Of a stretch of DNA of 64,000 nt, positions 36,730 to 45,496 are shown one piece after another. Position 1 is the stretch's first letter. Each line of letters starts with the position of its first letter. The stretch is taken from NCBI GenBank assembly GCA_016188575.1, contig JACPHN010000097.1:10606-74605 (forward strand), in the 5' to 3' direction. The notes beneath the pieces were generated by a model. The model searched no databases, was not told the origin of the DNA, and worked only from the letters and a program-made list of their open reading frames with translations. Origin of the DNA: Candidatus Schekmanbacteria bacterium (lineage in GTDB: Bacteria; CSSED10-310; JACPHN01). Position numbers and translations under genes: made by a program.

Positions 36730-38334
36730 CTATTGGCAGGTGCCGACACCGCGGCGGACTCGGCAGGAGCCCGAGCAGCAGTCGCTGTCGCTGCTGCAGG
36801 ACTCGCCGGCCGCCGAGCAGCTTCCGCCGCCGCCGCAAGGATTGGCGGTCAAGTAGTCGTAGGCTGCCTTGGCCTGAATGAGGCCGTATCCGTAGGAGGT
36901 GTCGCGTCCGGCAGCGCCGAGGTCCTGGGCGGAAGCACCGAGCGCCGTGCGGATGTCGGCGTTGGTGCAGCTCGGGAAGTGGCTCCACACCAGGGCAGCG
37001 ACGCCGCTGACGTGCGGGGTGGCCATCGACGTGCCGTCCCAGCTCGCGTAGTTGTCGGCGGCGACGGCCAGAGTGGCGCTGGCGCCGGCGAGCGTCAGCA
37101 GCTCGGCGCCGTCGACATCGGAGACACCGGCCGAAGGAATCGTGGTCGCGGTCTCGCCCAGGGTTCCGTAGAGCATGCCGGCTTCGTTGTTGTAGACAAC
37201 CGCAGCGGCGCCGCCACCGGCCTGGCAGTTGAGGACCTTGTCGGCGAAGGAGATGGTGCCGCGCTGAATCAGGCAGACCTGGCCACCGCCACCCGGGCAG
37301 GCGGAATCGCCGATGCCGCAGTCGACGAGCGGGCCGGTCGCGGTGCCGAGCGGGGAGCCGTCCATTGCGGAGGACTCGAAGGAGCCGGCGCCGACGGTGA
37401 GCGTGGTCAGGCTACCGGTGCCCATCGGAACCGTGGACTTGATGGCGACGCCGGGCGCGGCAACTTCGACCTGCGAGTTTTTCTGGGAGAAGTCGGCGAC
37501 GGCCTTGTTCGCATCGATGGCGGCCACAGACACGACCGAGGCGTAGGAAGCGGGGTAGGACATTCGCGTGTTCCCATCGTTGCCGGCAGCGGCGATCGAC
37601 AGGACGCCGGCGGCGTAGGCGCTCTTGAAGGCGTTTTCTTCGAACCTGCTCTTCGTTGAACCGCCGAGGCTCATGCTGATGACGTCGGCGCCGTTGTTGC
37701 GGCAGGTTTCCACGGCGGTGATCAGGGACGAGGAGTAGGCCCAGGTGCCGTCATCGCCGAAGACGCGGACGATGTGCAGCTTGACGGTTCCGTTGGGGAG
37801 CACGCCGACCACGCCCGTGCCGTTGGCGAGCGCGGAAATCGTGCCAGCGACGTGGGTGCCGTGGCCCGAGCCGTCCTGATTCCATGGTCCGGAGCCGGAG
37901 TCGTTGGTGCCCGTGACGTTGCTCGCCGTCGAGAGGTCCTCGTGGCCGTAGTTATATCCCGAGTCGATGATGCAGACCTTGATGCCGGCGGCCGCGGCGT
38001 CGCTGAGCTGGTCGGCCTGGACCATGCTGATTCCGAAGGGCACGACCTCGGCGGCGCCGGCGAACATGTAGCGCCGGGCATCGACTTCGATCGTGAGGTT
38101 GGCGTCCTTGCGCAGCTCGGCGACGGCGGCGTCGGAGAGGTTCGCCACCACAGCGCTGTGGCGGGACAGCTCCAGGGCAATCGACTTACCCCGCGCCATG
38201 ACCACCTCACGGGCGTGCGCGGTGCCGCGCTTGGAACCGATGATGTAGCGCTCGTCGGCGGACGCCGAAAGCGCGGAGGCGGCGAGCACGGTGAGCACGA
38301 CAGCGGAAACCAGGGCGTTGCGGTGCAATCTCAC
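36730..38334 (-). CDS. Secreted subtilase (S8) with PA insertion and Cys-rich C-terminal module
   Basis: 534 residues; GTG start with AAGGAGAT upstream, and a clear signal peptide (LVSAVVLTVLAASALSASA). Catalytic Asp in ICIIDSGYNYGHED, His in GHGTHVAGT and Ser in GTSMATPHVSG. A PA-like insertion (about 335-400, AAVVYNNEAGMLYG) separates His and Ser. The last about 25 residues contain seven Cys in a CSAAGESCSSDSDCCSGSC pattern, a knottin-like module. Extracellular protease. Upstream is a 285-base intergenic region; downstream a strong terminator makes it monocistronic. Confidence 0.92.
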   Translation of the reverse strand: MRLHRNALVSAVVLTVLAASALSASADERYIIGSKRGTAHAREVVMARGKSIALELSRHSAVVANLSDAAVAELRKDANLTIEVDARRYMFAGAAEVVPFGISMVQADQLSDAAAAGIKVCIIDSGYNYGHEDLSTASNVTGTNDSGSGPWNQDGSGHGTHVAGTISALANGTGVVGVLPNGTVKLHIVRVFGDDGTWAYSSSLITAVETCRNNGADVISMSLGGSTKSRFEENAFKSAYAAGVLSIAAAGNDGNTRMSYPASYASVVSVAAIDANKAVADFSQKNSQVEVAAPGVAIKSTVPMGTGSLTTLTVGAGSFESSAMDGSPLGTATGPLVDCGIGDSACPGGGGQVCLIQRGTISFADKVLNCQAGGGAAAVVYNNEAGMLYGTLGETATTIPSAGVSDVDGAELLTLAGASATLAVAADNYASWDGTSMATPHVSGVAALVWSHFPSCTNADIRTALGASAQDLGAAGRDTSYGYGLIQAKAAYDYLTANPCGGGGSCSAAGESCSSDSDCCSGSCRVRRGVGTCQ

Positions 38335-38535
38335 GGTCTATCTCCTTGCGAGGCTGGTAGCACGAAATGTGACCAGGGATGATCTCGTCCCAGATGCGAA
38401 ACATAGGAGCAAACCACGTGCCAAGTGCGGCCTGGCGGAATCGATGATCTATTCATGCGATTTGCGGCCTGTCGGGAGGGAAGGACGGCGCCGGCGTCCC
38501 GTGACATAAGCGGCACACCGTAGCGCCCCCTCCAC

Positions 38536-38570
38536 AACAAAACAGCGGCGGGGTGTGTCCCCCGCCGCTG
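38536..38570 (-). terminator. Rho-independent terminator of the pilin operon
   Basis: CAGCGGCGGGG (38543-38553), loop, CCCCGCCGCTG (38560-38570): an 11-bp stem. Reading the minus strand, it is followed by TTTTGTT. It lies 50 bases beyond the stop of the PilX-like gene. Confidence 0.8.
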
Positions 38571-38619
38571 CGGTCTTTCGCCGGATCACGCGCACCCGGC
38601 GGCGATGGAAAGTCGTGAC

Positions 38620-40479
38620 TTAAATCTCGCGCCAGTCGGCGATCCGGAAGTAATTCCCGGGGAAATACTGCTTGTCGGCGGCATAGACCTCGTCGAAAAG
38701 CACGTTCAGGTTGGAATTGACCTCCACGTCGTTCCCCATGATCCGACCGAAGATGTCTTCGTTCGAGGCGAGCTCGGCATTCGACTCGGGGCTGTAGAGA
38801 TCGAGGTAATAGGCGTTATTGGAATGGATGTATACCGGCGGATTGCCACTGCAGGCCGGATTCGAGTTTTGATTGCCGATGACGAAAATGCTGAACGATT
38901 TGCTCAGCCACTCGTCCCCGGTGGTAGGTGTACTGCTCCCGTCCCAGAACCCGGAGCCACCGGATTCATAATAGTTGAACTGCGTATTCGATCCCGTCTG
39001 GAAACAACCATCTATGTAGATCTTCACGGGATCGCTCGTGCTGGCAGTGATGTTGATCACGGCCGAGTTGTCCGTGGCGAAATCGGTGAAGTAATAGGAT
39101 CCGGGCTGAATGTTGATAATCTTGTTGAAGGCGTTTCCCGATACATTGATCGTCGGATTCACACCACCACTCGGCGGGTTTCCCACGTCCCCGGCAGCTC
39201 CGGCCGGGCAGGCGGCCAGACCCGGCGGCACGGCCCACGTGTAGGCGTTGATATCGCAAATGAGGTCGTTGTCGTTGACCAACGGATCGTCGATGCCGGT
39301 TGGCGGGTCCTTGATCTGCCAGCTTTCGCAGGCGCACGGCTTGTGCATATCCGTGCTGTTCGGCGTCGCCCCGCCCTGGAAGATCCCGGTGTCCGAGTAG
39401 TTCTGAATGCCCTCTCTGGATTCCGCCGGTCCCAGGACCTGGGTGCTCGTGCCCCCACCACTGAAGCAAAGACCTTGCGGGTCGTCGCAAATCCCGCTGC
39501 CGCTCGCCCCGTACGCGTCGACCGCTCCGTTGATCACGCTCGAGCTGGACAGCTCCATGTCGCCATTGGAGCCGAGATTGCCATCGCCGCCCGCCGGGTA
39601 GCTCGACACGGCGATGGTGGGCCCCATCTCGAGCTTGTTGCACGAACAAATCGCGTGGCTCCCATACAGGTCGAACGCGTTGTAGACTCGTGCCACGATG
39701 GTTCTGCGGACGGGCGAGCCGCCATGCTCGGGGGGAACCTTGCCGGTGGAGGTAATCTGATACACCGGCGAGGCGTGCGACACGTCCGTGATGGTGTTCA
39801 CGGCGTAATTGTTTACGTCGCGGTCGGTACCGGCGTAGTCAGGGTGCAAGCCGAGCCGGCCGAATTCGGCGAGGAGAACCCAGTCATCGGTTCCACCGGC
39901 GGAGATGATCTGATTCACAAACTGGTTATCCAGAATGCCGTCGTCGTCTTCGTCCAGATACGGAAACAGATCCTCGAATAGTGTGGAGCCCGCCGCCCCG
40001 TTCTCTCTGGGTCGCACGTAGCTCACGGTCACCTCATAATCCATTGAGCTGCCCCCACCGAACGAGGTGAAGCAGGTATCCGGTGCGCCGCAGCTCGTCT
40101 GGTTGATGCGCCACACCTTGCTCGCATCGGCCACGTCTGTATAGTCGGGGCCATTGTCCGTCCAGAACGTGTCGTAAATGGCGTCGGGATCGCTCGAACC
40201 GTTGACGCGCCCGAGGTAGAGGCGGTGCAGCGCCTCGTGCACGCCCGCTTCCGCGGATTGGAGAGCGAGCTGCCAGCGCATCTCGTTCGCCTGTAGGTTG
40301 CTTTCCGTGAAGGATACCGTGCTGAGCATGATACCCAGGCCGGTAAACGCGACCAGCAGCAGCATGACCAGAAGCAAGGCGAAAGCCCGCTCGTCACGGC
40401 TTCGGAGTCGTTTGATGAGAGCACACGGCGCTGGCGGCGAATCCGGTCCGCCGCCACGAAGGTTGCGTTGGCGTGGCAT
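38620..40479 (-). CDS. PilX-like type IV pilus assembly protein
   Basis: 619 residues from ATG 40479, with GAGGAGA upstream. N-terminal ERAFALLLVMLLLVAFTGLG and FTESNLQANEMRWQLALQSAEAGVHEAL fit the PilX N-terminal family of minor pilins, which lack the usual prepilin glutamate context. A very long beta-rich region (about 150-600) far exceeds the usual 150-200 residues, so the extra part is likely displayed at the pilus tip and may act as an adhesin (inference). Last gene of the pilin operon. Confidence 0.75.
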   Translation of the reverse strand: MPRQRNLRGGGPDSPPAPCALIKRLRSRDERAFALLLVMLLLVAFTGLGIMLSTVSFTESNLQANEMRWQLALQSAEAGVHEALHRLYLGRVNGSSDPDAIYDTFWTDNGPDYTDVADASKVWRINQTSCGAPDTCFTSFGGGSSMDYEVTVSYVRPRENGAAGSTLFEDLFPYLDEDDDGILDNQFVNQIISAGGTDDWVLLAEFGRLGLHPDYAGTDRDVNNYAVNTITDVSHASPVYQITSTGKVPPEHGGSPVRRTIVARVYNAFDLYGSHAICSCNKLEMGPTIAVSSYPAGGDGNLGSNGDMELSSSSVINGAVDAYGASGSGICDDPQGLCFSGGGTSTQVLGPAESREGIQNYSDTGIFQGGATPNSTDMHKPCACESWQIKDPPTGIDDPLVNDNDLICDINAYTWAVPPGLAACPAGAAGDVGNPPSGGVNPTINVSGNAFNKIINIQPGSYYFTDFATDNSAVINITASTSDPVKIYIDGCFQTGSNTQFNYYESGGSGFWDGSSTPTTGDEWLSKSFSIFVIGNQNSNPACSGNPPVYIHSNNAYYLDLYSPESNAELASNEDIFGRIMGNDVEVNSNLNVLFDEVYAADKQYFPGNYFRIADWREI

Positions 40480-40511
40480 TCGCGGTTCTCCTCTTGATCG
40501 TAGGCACAAGC

Positions 40512-41990
40512 TCATATATTTGATCGCGGCGGCGTCGGTGTCGGCTGGACCCGGAGCTCGGGAGCCGGCGGCGGCACCGCGGTCTCCGTTGTCGTCGGTT
40601 CCGCGGTGGGGACGTAGACGCCGAGCAGGCGGATTTTCACTTCGGAGACGAGCTGCGCGTGGAGGTAGCGGTAGTCGATCGAGCTGCTCGCGCGCAGCGG
40701 GTTATTGTAGTCGACCGCTTCCACGGGAGATTCTGCGGTCACGGTGACGGTGACTCGCGAGACCGCGCCGGCGAGCCACATAGGGTTGAAGCCCGCATCG
40801 GCGAACAGATCGCCGAGCCGGCAATCGGCGTTGCGCTGGCCAACCGGAATGCCGATGCTGCCGCGTGTATCGGCCACCAGGAGCGCGGCGATCTCGTCCT
40901 GATTCAGCACCCCGTCGTTGGCGTTGGCCAACGTGCCGGCGCCGTCGTCGCCGAACAACAGCTCGTCGGCGATATCGCCGTCGCCCGAGTAGTCGGGCTC
41001 GGTTCCGGCCGTACAACTGCTCGACCCGCCGGCGATATCCGCCATCTCCTTGGCGGCCGCCTCGGCAATTCCGGCCTCTATGAGCCGGTAGTACAGCGCT
41101 TCCTCCGAGATCCAGTACTGGAACAGCGGCTGCGGCAGCTCGCCGTTGGGGTAGGTATCCGCGGCCGCAGTGTACGCGCGGATCTTGCCGAGCGGCCTGG
41201 TGTAAGCGGCGTTTTGCCGGTTGTCGCAGGCGGCCGAGTCGAGATCATTTACCACGGGGCAGCCGCTCCGAGTGAGGATCAGCGTGTAGTCCGACGGATT
41301 GATCGAAAACGCCGCTTCGGCGTTTCCGTCGTTGCTGGCATCGTCGCTATCGATGATGAACTTGCCCGTATTCTCGCTCATCGCGACGGAGCTCGAGTCG
41401 ATCGTGATCCGCAGCGTTTCTGCCAGCCCGCCGTACGCATACTGCGTCCTGAACCTCAGTGTGGGCTCGCCCGAGTCACAGTAGTAATTGAGCCAGGGTT
41501 TGGCACAATCCGCGGAGCAATCATCCGTCGATCCGCCATTGTCGATATCCTCCGCATACCCCGGGAAGCAGTAGCCGCCGTCCAGCGCGTATTCACGCTC
41601 GCTCGCCGTCTCCAGGTCGTGGTCGATATCGGCGTTGAACGCGACTTCGTAGGGGGACGCGTAGATGATGGGCGTCTGCTCGTAGCGCTTGCCGGAGCCC
41701 GCTTCCCGCAGCAGCGACGTTATCTCGTCGAGAATGAATCGGGCCTCCTGTCCGACTTCCACGCGCGCGCGCTCGATCTCCGTGGTCTTCTTCATGCCGG
41801 ACGCAGCGATGGCCACGAAGGTCAGCACGATCGCGAGAATGAGGATGGAGATGAGCAACTCGAGAAGCGTGAACCCCGAGCTTGAGCGGTGGCCTGCCGC
41901 GCATGGGAATCCGCCGCCCAATAGCCCCCGGCTCGCCGCCGGCCCAAGCATCCGCAGCCCCTTTGTCCCGGGCGCTTCCGTGGTTCTCAT
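40512..41990 (-). CDS. PilW-like minor pilin (prepilin N-terminal cleavage domain)
   Basis: 492 residues. Prepilin motif SSGFTLLELLISILILAIVL near residue 38-58, with Glu at position 5 of the mature form. Then an N-terminal helix and a large, Cys-containing beta-rich domain with a calcium-like DYSGDGDIADELLFG loop (about 333-347). The C-terminus is Pro/Thr-rich (PTPTPP). Length is unusual for PilW (about 300-350). A GGGGAG site lies 11 nt before ATG 41990. Confidence 0.8.
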   Translation of the reverse strand: MRTTEAPGTKGLRMLGPAASRGLLGGGFPCAAGHRSSSGFTLLELLISILILAIVLTFVAIAASGMKKTTEIERARVEVGQEARFILDEITSLLREAGSGKRYEQTPIIYASPYEVAFNADIDHDLETASEREYALDGGYCFPGYAEDIDNGGSTDDCSADCAKPWLNYYCDSGEPTLRFRTQYAYGGLAETLRITIDSSSVAMSENTGKFIIDSDDASNDGNAEAAFSINPSDYTLILTRSGCPVVNDLDSAACDNRQNAAYTRPLGKIRAYTAAADTYPNGELPQPLFQYWISEEALYYRLIEAGIAEAAAKEMADIAGGSSSCTAGTEPDYSGDGDIADELLFGDDGAGTLANANDGVLNQDEIAALLVADTRGSIGIPVGQRNADCRLGDLFADAGFNPMWLAGAVSRVTVTVTAESPVEAVDYNNPLRASSSIDYRYLHAQLVSEVKIRLLGVYVPTAEPTTTETAVPPPAPELRVQPTPTPPRSNI

Positions 41991-42009
41991 GGCTTATTTT
42001 TCGCTCCCC

Positions 42010-42594
42010 TCATAGGTCTTCCGCGGACGGGATGTGCATGACAAAGGTGCGCAGCTCCATCACCGGGCGCACACCGGAGAAGTCGTACAGCTCGTCCGCA
42101 GGATTGTACAGCGCGCCGGTGTTGGTGCTTTCCACGGCCCCTGTGCGCTTCCACAGGACTTGCACGCGGATCTCCGCCATGGTGGCGGTCGGCACACCCG
42201 AGCGCACGTGGGTCACCATCTTGTAACCGGTGTAGGCGGGCGTCTCGCAACCCGAGGTCGAGTCACACAGCACGGTCAGCGAGAAGCCGCCCGTGGCGAG
42301 CTCTCGCGCCTCCTGGATCGTGTAGGTGGGCATCGCCACCAGGTTGTCATAAGACAGACTCCGCAGCTCCTCCATTCGCCCCGTGGCCAGCGCCAGCGCG
42401 TTGGCGCGGGTGCGCGAGTCACTCACCTGCACGGAGGAGTGCAGAAACATCTGCGACACTCCGGCCGTGATCACCACGAGCAGCGTGATGGCGATGAGCA
42501 GCTCGATCAACGTCATGCCTCGCTCGCCCTGCCATCGCGATTTGCTCGGCAACGGTCCGCCCCCGCAAGCTCTCTTTCGCATCGTCATTTCCAC
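42010..42594 (-). CDS. PilV-like minor pilin
   Basis: 194 residues. ERGMTLIELLIAITLLVVIT is the prepilin cleavage and helix motif, followed by SRTRANALALATGRMEELRS, typical of PilV/type II pseudopilin helices. Overlaps the upstream FimT-like gene by 10 bp. Minor pilins prime pilus assembly and sit at the tip. Confidence 0.85.
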   Translation of the reverse strand: MEMTMRKRACGGGPLPSKSRWQGERGMTLIELLIAITLLVVITAGVSQMFLHSSVQVSDSRTRANALALATGRMEELRSLSYDNLVAMPTYTIQEARELATGGFSLTVLCDSTSGCETPAYTGYKMVTHVRSGVPTATMAEIRVQVLWKRTGAVESTNTGALYNPADELYDFSGVRPVMELRTFVMHIPSAEDL

Positions 42595-43325
42595 CGCTTG
42601 TTGTTGGCCGAGGTCAAGCGGTCATCCGCCTTTCGCACGTAGCGAAAGATCCGCACTCCCCCCCGACCGGATACGCGCACCGCCCGGAAGGGGGGCACGT
42701 CCTCGCTCCCCGCGATATCGACGGGAATGTCGTCAATGATGTAGACGTGGCAGTTGAAGGCCGGCGAAGCGGTGCGCTCGCCGCGAGGGTGGAAGACCAC
42801 GTGGCTGTCGTTCATGGCGGCTCCCCCGCAGGTGACGGGCTCGGCGCCTCCCGGGAATGTCGAGGAGCTATCGATCTTGTACGCCTGTGTCGAGGTGCCG
42901 AACCTGACCAGCCCGGGTAGCCTGACGGTGCCGAGCGCCACGTCGTCCGTGTCGTCATACTTGTTATCGCCATCGAAGATGTTCGCCGTACCCGTTGTCT
43001 CGCTGTCCTTGAACAGCGTGAAGCTCCGATCGTCGACGTCGAAGTAGACGCCGTGGCGAATCTCCGTATTGATCGAGAGCATTCTGGCCATGCGGATCTG
43101 CGCCGCGACTTGCTCGGCCGCGCCATCCACCTCGTAATTGGTGCCGAAGAGCCCGGTCGACGCCAGCGCCGCGCCCATGAGAATCAGCATCATCATGATG
43201 ACGATGAGGAGCTCGAGAAGCGTCACGCCGGCCTGTGAGCCGGGTTGAGCGCCCGCGACGCGCGTTGCCCGGCACGGCGCGGAACCCGCTGGACAGCGTT
43301 CCCCGCCGGCAAGTAGTTGATTCAT
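42585..43325 (-). CDS. GspH/FimT-like minor pseudopilin
   Basis: 246 residues from ATG 43325; a GGGGGT sequence precedes it. An ATG at 43364 in the same frame cannot be excluded. Prepilin motif QAGVTLLELLIVIMMMLILM followed by QVAAQIRMARMLSIN and a beta-rich domain with VYFDVDDRSFTLF, the GspH/FimT fold. First gene of a four-gene pilin operon (FimT-, PilV-, PilW-, PilX-like) closed by the terminator at 38536-38570. Confidence 0.8.
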   Translation of the reverse strand: MNQLLAGGERCPAGSAPCRATRVAGAQPGSQAGVTLLELLIVIMMMLILMGAALASTGLFGTNYEVDGAAEQVAAQIRMARMLSINTEIRHGVYFDVDDRSFTLFKDSETTGTANIFDGDNKYDDTDDVALGTVRLPGLVRFGTSTQAYKIDSSSTFPGGAEPVTCGGAAMNDSHVVFHPRGERTASPAFNCHVYIIDDIPVDIAGSEDVPPFRAVRVSGRGGVRIFRYVRKADDRLTSANNKRWK

Positions 43326-43589
43326 AATCGCGACCCCCGGTACAGGTTTCTGCGGGAGGACCATATCTCTTGAGCATAAGGATTCGCCGGGTCGCGCGCA
43401 AGTGGGAGCACGACCGAGGCGAGGCTCATTCGGAGCTTGTCTGCTACGTAGGGGTAGATTCAGGAAGCGCCGGGTTCTTGCCAAACGATAACGTCCCATG
43501 TAATTGGTTAGGCACCAATCCCGCGGGTGGCATCAAGCGAGCTCGATGCGTCAGCCACACGGTGTCCCCGCGGTCCCGTCGCGTCCGCC
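43326..43589. other. Divergent intergenic region between pilin operon and pseudokinase
   Basis: About 260 bases holding both promoters, presumably. No clear -35/-10 pair seen. GTAGATTCAGGAAG at 43451-43464 loosely resembles the inverted core of the dispersed repeat but is too short to call. Confidence 0.4.
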
Positions 43590-45473
43590 ATGTCTCGCAC
43601 TGTCACCAGCCGTAACCCAGTGGACAACCCCGAGATTCCGATCAGGAACGATGTAAGCGGCGACAAGGCCGGCGCGGCGGATGCCGGCGCCAGCGACGGC
43701 GCGCTGCTCGGCGGCCGCTACCGCGTGGTCCGCAAGATCGGCGAAGGGAATTCGGCATCCGTCTACCTGTGTCGCGATGAAACCCACGACCGCCTGGTCG
43801 CCGTCAAGCGCCTGCGGCGCGAGCTGCTCACGGACGCCAATCCGGTTACCGGCGTCTTGCGGGAATGGCGCGCTCAGGTGCGCTTGCGCCACGCCAAGCT
43901 CACCACGGTGCTCGGCGCCTTCGTGGACGATGCGGGAGCGCCCTGTCTGGTGATGCAGCACCTCACCGAGGGCACGTTGGCCGCACTGCTCCGCGCCCGC
44001 GGTCCCCTCGCAATGAGCGACGCCCTGTCCCTTGCGGGTCAGATCGCCGATGGCCTGGACTACCTGCACGGCGAAGATCTCGTTCACGGCAACCTGAACC
44101 CCGCCAACGTCTTCGTCAGTGAAAACTTGCGTGCCAAGCTCTCGGAGCTCGCCCCCCGCGGCCGCGGCCGAGCTACCGGGCAGTCGGCGGGGCAGGCGCC
44201 GGCCCGGCAGAGCCCCTATCTGGCGCCGGAGCAGCTCCAGGGACAACCTGCGTCGGCAGCCGGCGACGCGTACGCTCTCGGGATGATCTTGCTGCAGATG
44301 GTCACCGGGGAACCACCGCCGACCGGCCGGGTACCGGGCAGCGACGTCAGGATAACCGATAGCGCCGAGCCTCACCTTGATCCCCGCCGCCTGGGCGCCA
44401 CCGTGACGGCCGCCCTACGGCCCCTCCTCGACGAGCTGACCGCCGCTGATCCCGCGCAGCGCGTGCGCTCGCTCGCAACTGTCTCTCGCGCGATCAAGGA
44501 GCTGCAGAAGATCGCGACAACGCCGCCGGAAGGGGCTGCGGGGGCGGCGGCAGCGCCGCAGAAGCGGGGCGAGGGGACCGGTGGCGAGGCGGCGAGGCGC
44601 GGCGCGATCGCGGTCGGCCAGAAACCCTCCGCGACCTCGGCGAGGCGCCTGCCGCGGTTCGCTCTGGGCGTGTCCGCAGTGCTGGCCGCGGGCGCGGCCT
44701 TGTGGTTCGCGCTGGCGCCCCCTGGCCCGCCCCCCGGCCGCGGTCTTGCGGAACCCGGCGCCGCCACGACGCCCCTGCCAGCCGCAACAGCGATCGAGAG
44801 CTGGGAGGGCGTTGGGTTTGCGGAGGAGCCGAAAGCGATCCCGGGCATTCGCCTCGCCGTGGATCTGGCGGCACTGTTTGACGTTGCTCGCCTGCAGAAA
44901 AATGCGGCGCACTACGCGGAGCAGATCAAGGACCCGTGGATCTGTACGCCGCGGCAAGGCTTGACCTACGGGCTGAGCATTGCGCCGGGCAGCGCCACGA
45001 TATCGCCCGAAATGACGCTCTTCGCGACCTTTCAGGATACCGGTCCCGCGAGCGCCGCGACGCTCGCGAGCTTCGCGGCGCTCATTCCGTTGGTGCCGAT
45101 CGATGGCGGGATCGCGGAGCCGGACCCGAGTGAGGTGCTGCGGCGCGCGCACGACATCGGGTGCCGCTGTCTGGTCGCCTTCAATTTCGACGAATACGCG
45201 CTCGACATGGCCGTTGTCGGCGAGGATGGCCTGGGCGTCGCGGCGCGGTTGTCCGGGATGGCGCGGGTCTGGGATGCCGAAAAGCGGGAGCTCGTTGCGG
45301 AGGCGCCGGCCGGGCACGCGGCCACGATCACGTTGCACCCGCGGCGGGACGAGCAAGTGCGGCTGACCGCGGAGCTCGAGTCCTTTCTCCACGACCGGCT
45401 GATGGTTCCGGCCATGACGCGGGCGGCCGAGGAGCTGCGGCCGTTCAGAGCCCGCTTCGCAAAGCGGTGGTGA
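43590..45473 (+). CDS. Membrane-anchored protein pseudokinase
   Basis: 627 residues from ATG 43590; an in-frame GTG at 43527 is an alternative. Residues 40-290 fold as a Ser/Thr kinase: glycine loop IGEGNSASVY and the VAVK lysine (about 73). The catalytic loop reads HGNLNPANV instead of HRDLKPENV, and there is no DFG (KLSELAP instead), so catalysis is not expected. A Pro/Ala/Arg-rich linker leads to one membrane helix (about 354-375) and an extracytoplasmic domain of about 250 residues without recognised family. Likely a binding or sensing scaffold. Convergent with the large kinase gene. Confidence 0.8.
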   Translation: MSRTVTSRNPVDNPEIPIRNDVSGDKAGAADAGASDGALLGGRYRVVRKIGEGNSASVYLCRDETHDRLVAVKRLRRELLTDANPVTGVLREWRAQVRLRHAKLTTVLGAFVDDAGAPCLVMQHLTEGTLAALLRARGPLAMSDALSLAGQIADGLDYLHGEDLVHGNLNPANVFVSENLRAKLSELAPRGRGRATGQSAGQAPARQSPYLAPEQLQGQPASAAGDAYALGMILLQMVTGEPPPTGRVPGSDVRITDSAEPHLDPRRLGATVTAALRPLLDELTAADPAQRVRSLATVSRAIKELQKIATTPPEGAAGAAAAPQKRGEGTGGEAARRGAIAVGQKPSATSARRLPRFALGVSAVLAAGAALWFALAPPGPPPGRGLAEPGAATTPLPAATAIESWEGVGFAEEPKAIPGIRLAVDLAALFDVARLQKNAAHYAEQIKDPWICTPRQGLTYGLSIAPGSATISPEMTLFATFQDTGPASAATLASFAALIPLVPIDGGIAEPDPSEVLRRAHDIGCRCLVAFNFDEYALDMAVVGEDGLGVAARLSGMARVWDAEKRELVAEAPAGHAATITLHPRRDEQVRLTAELESFLHDRLMVPAMTRAAEELRPFRARFAKRW

Positions 45474-45496
45474 GCCGCCCGCCGCGGTGCGGCGCT

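Noticed and set aside
38605-39981. Long open frame on the plus strand opposite the PilX-like gene
   Set aside because: Mirror frame of a coding strand; no recognisable domain.
40659-41885. Long open frame on the plus strand opposite the PilW-like gene
   Set aside because: The opposite strand carries a clear prepilin motif; this frame has none.
43451-43464. GTAGATTCAGGAAG as a sixth copy of the dispersed repeat
   Set aside because: Only about 8 bases of the inverted core match.
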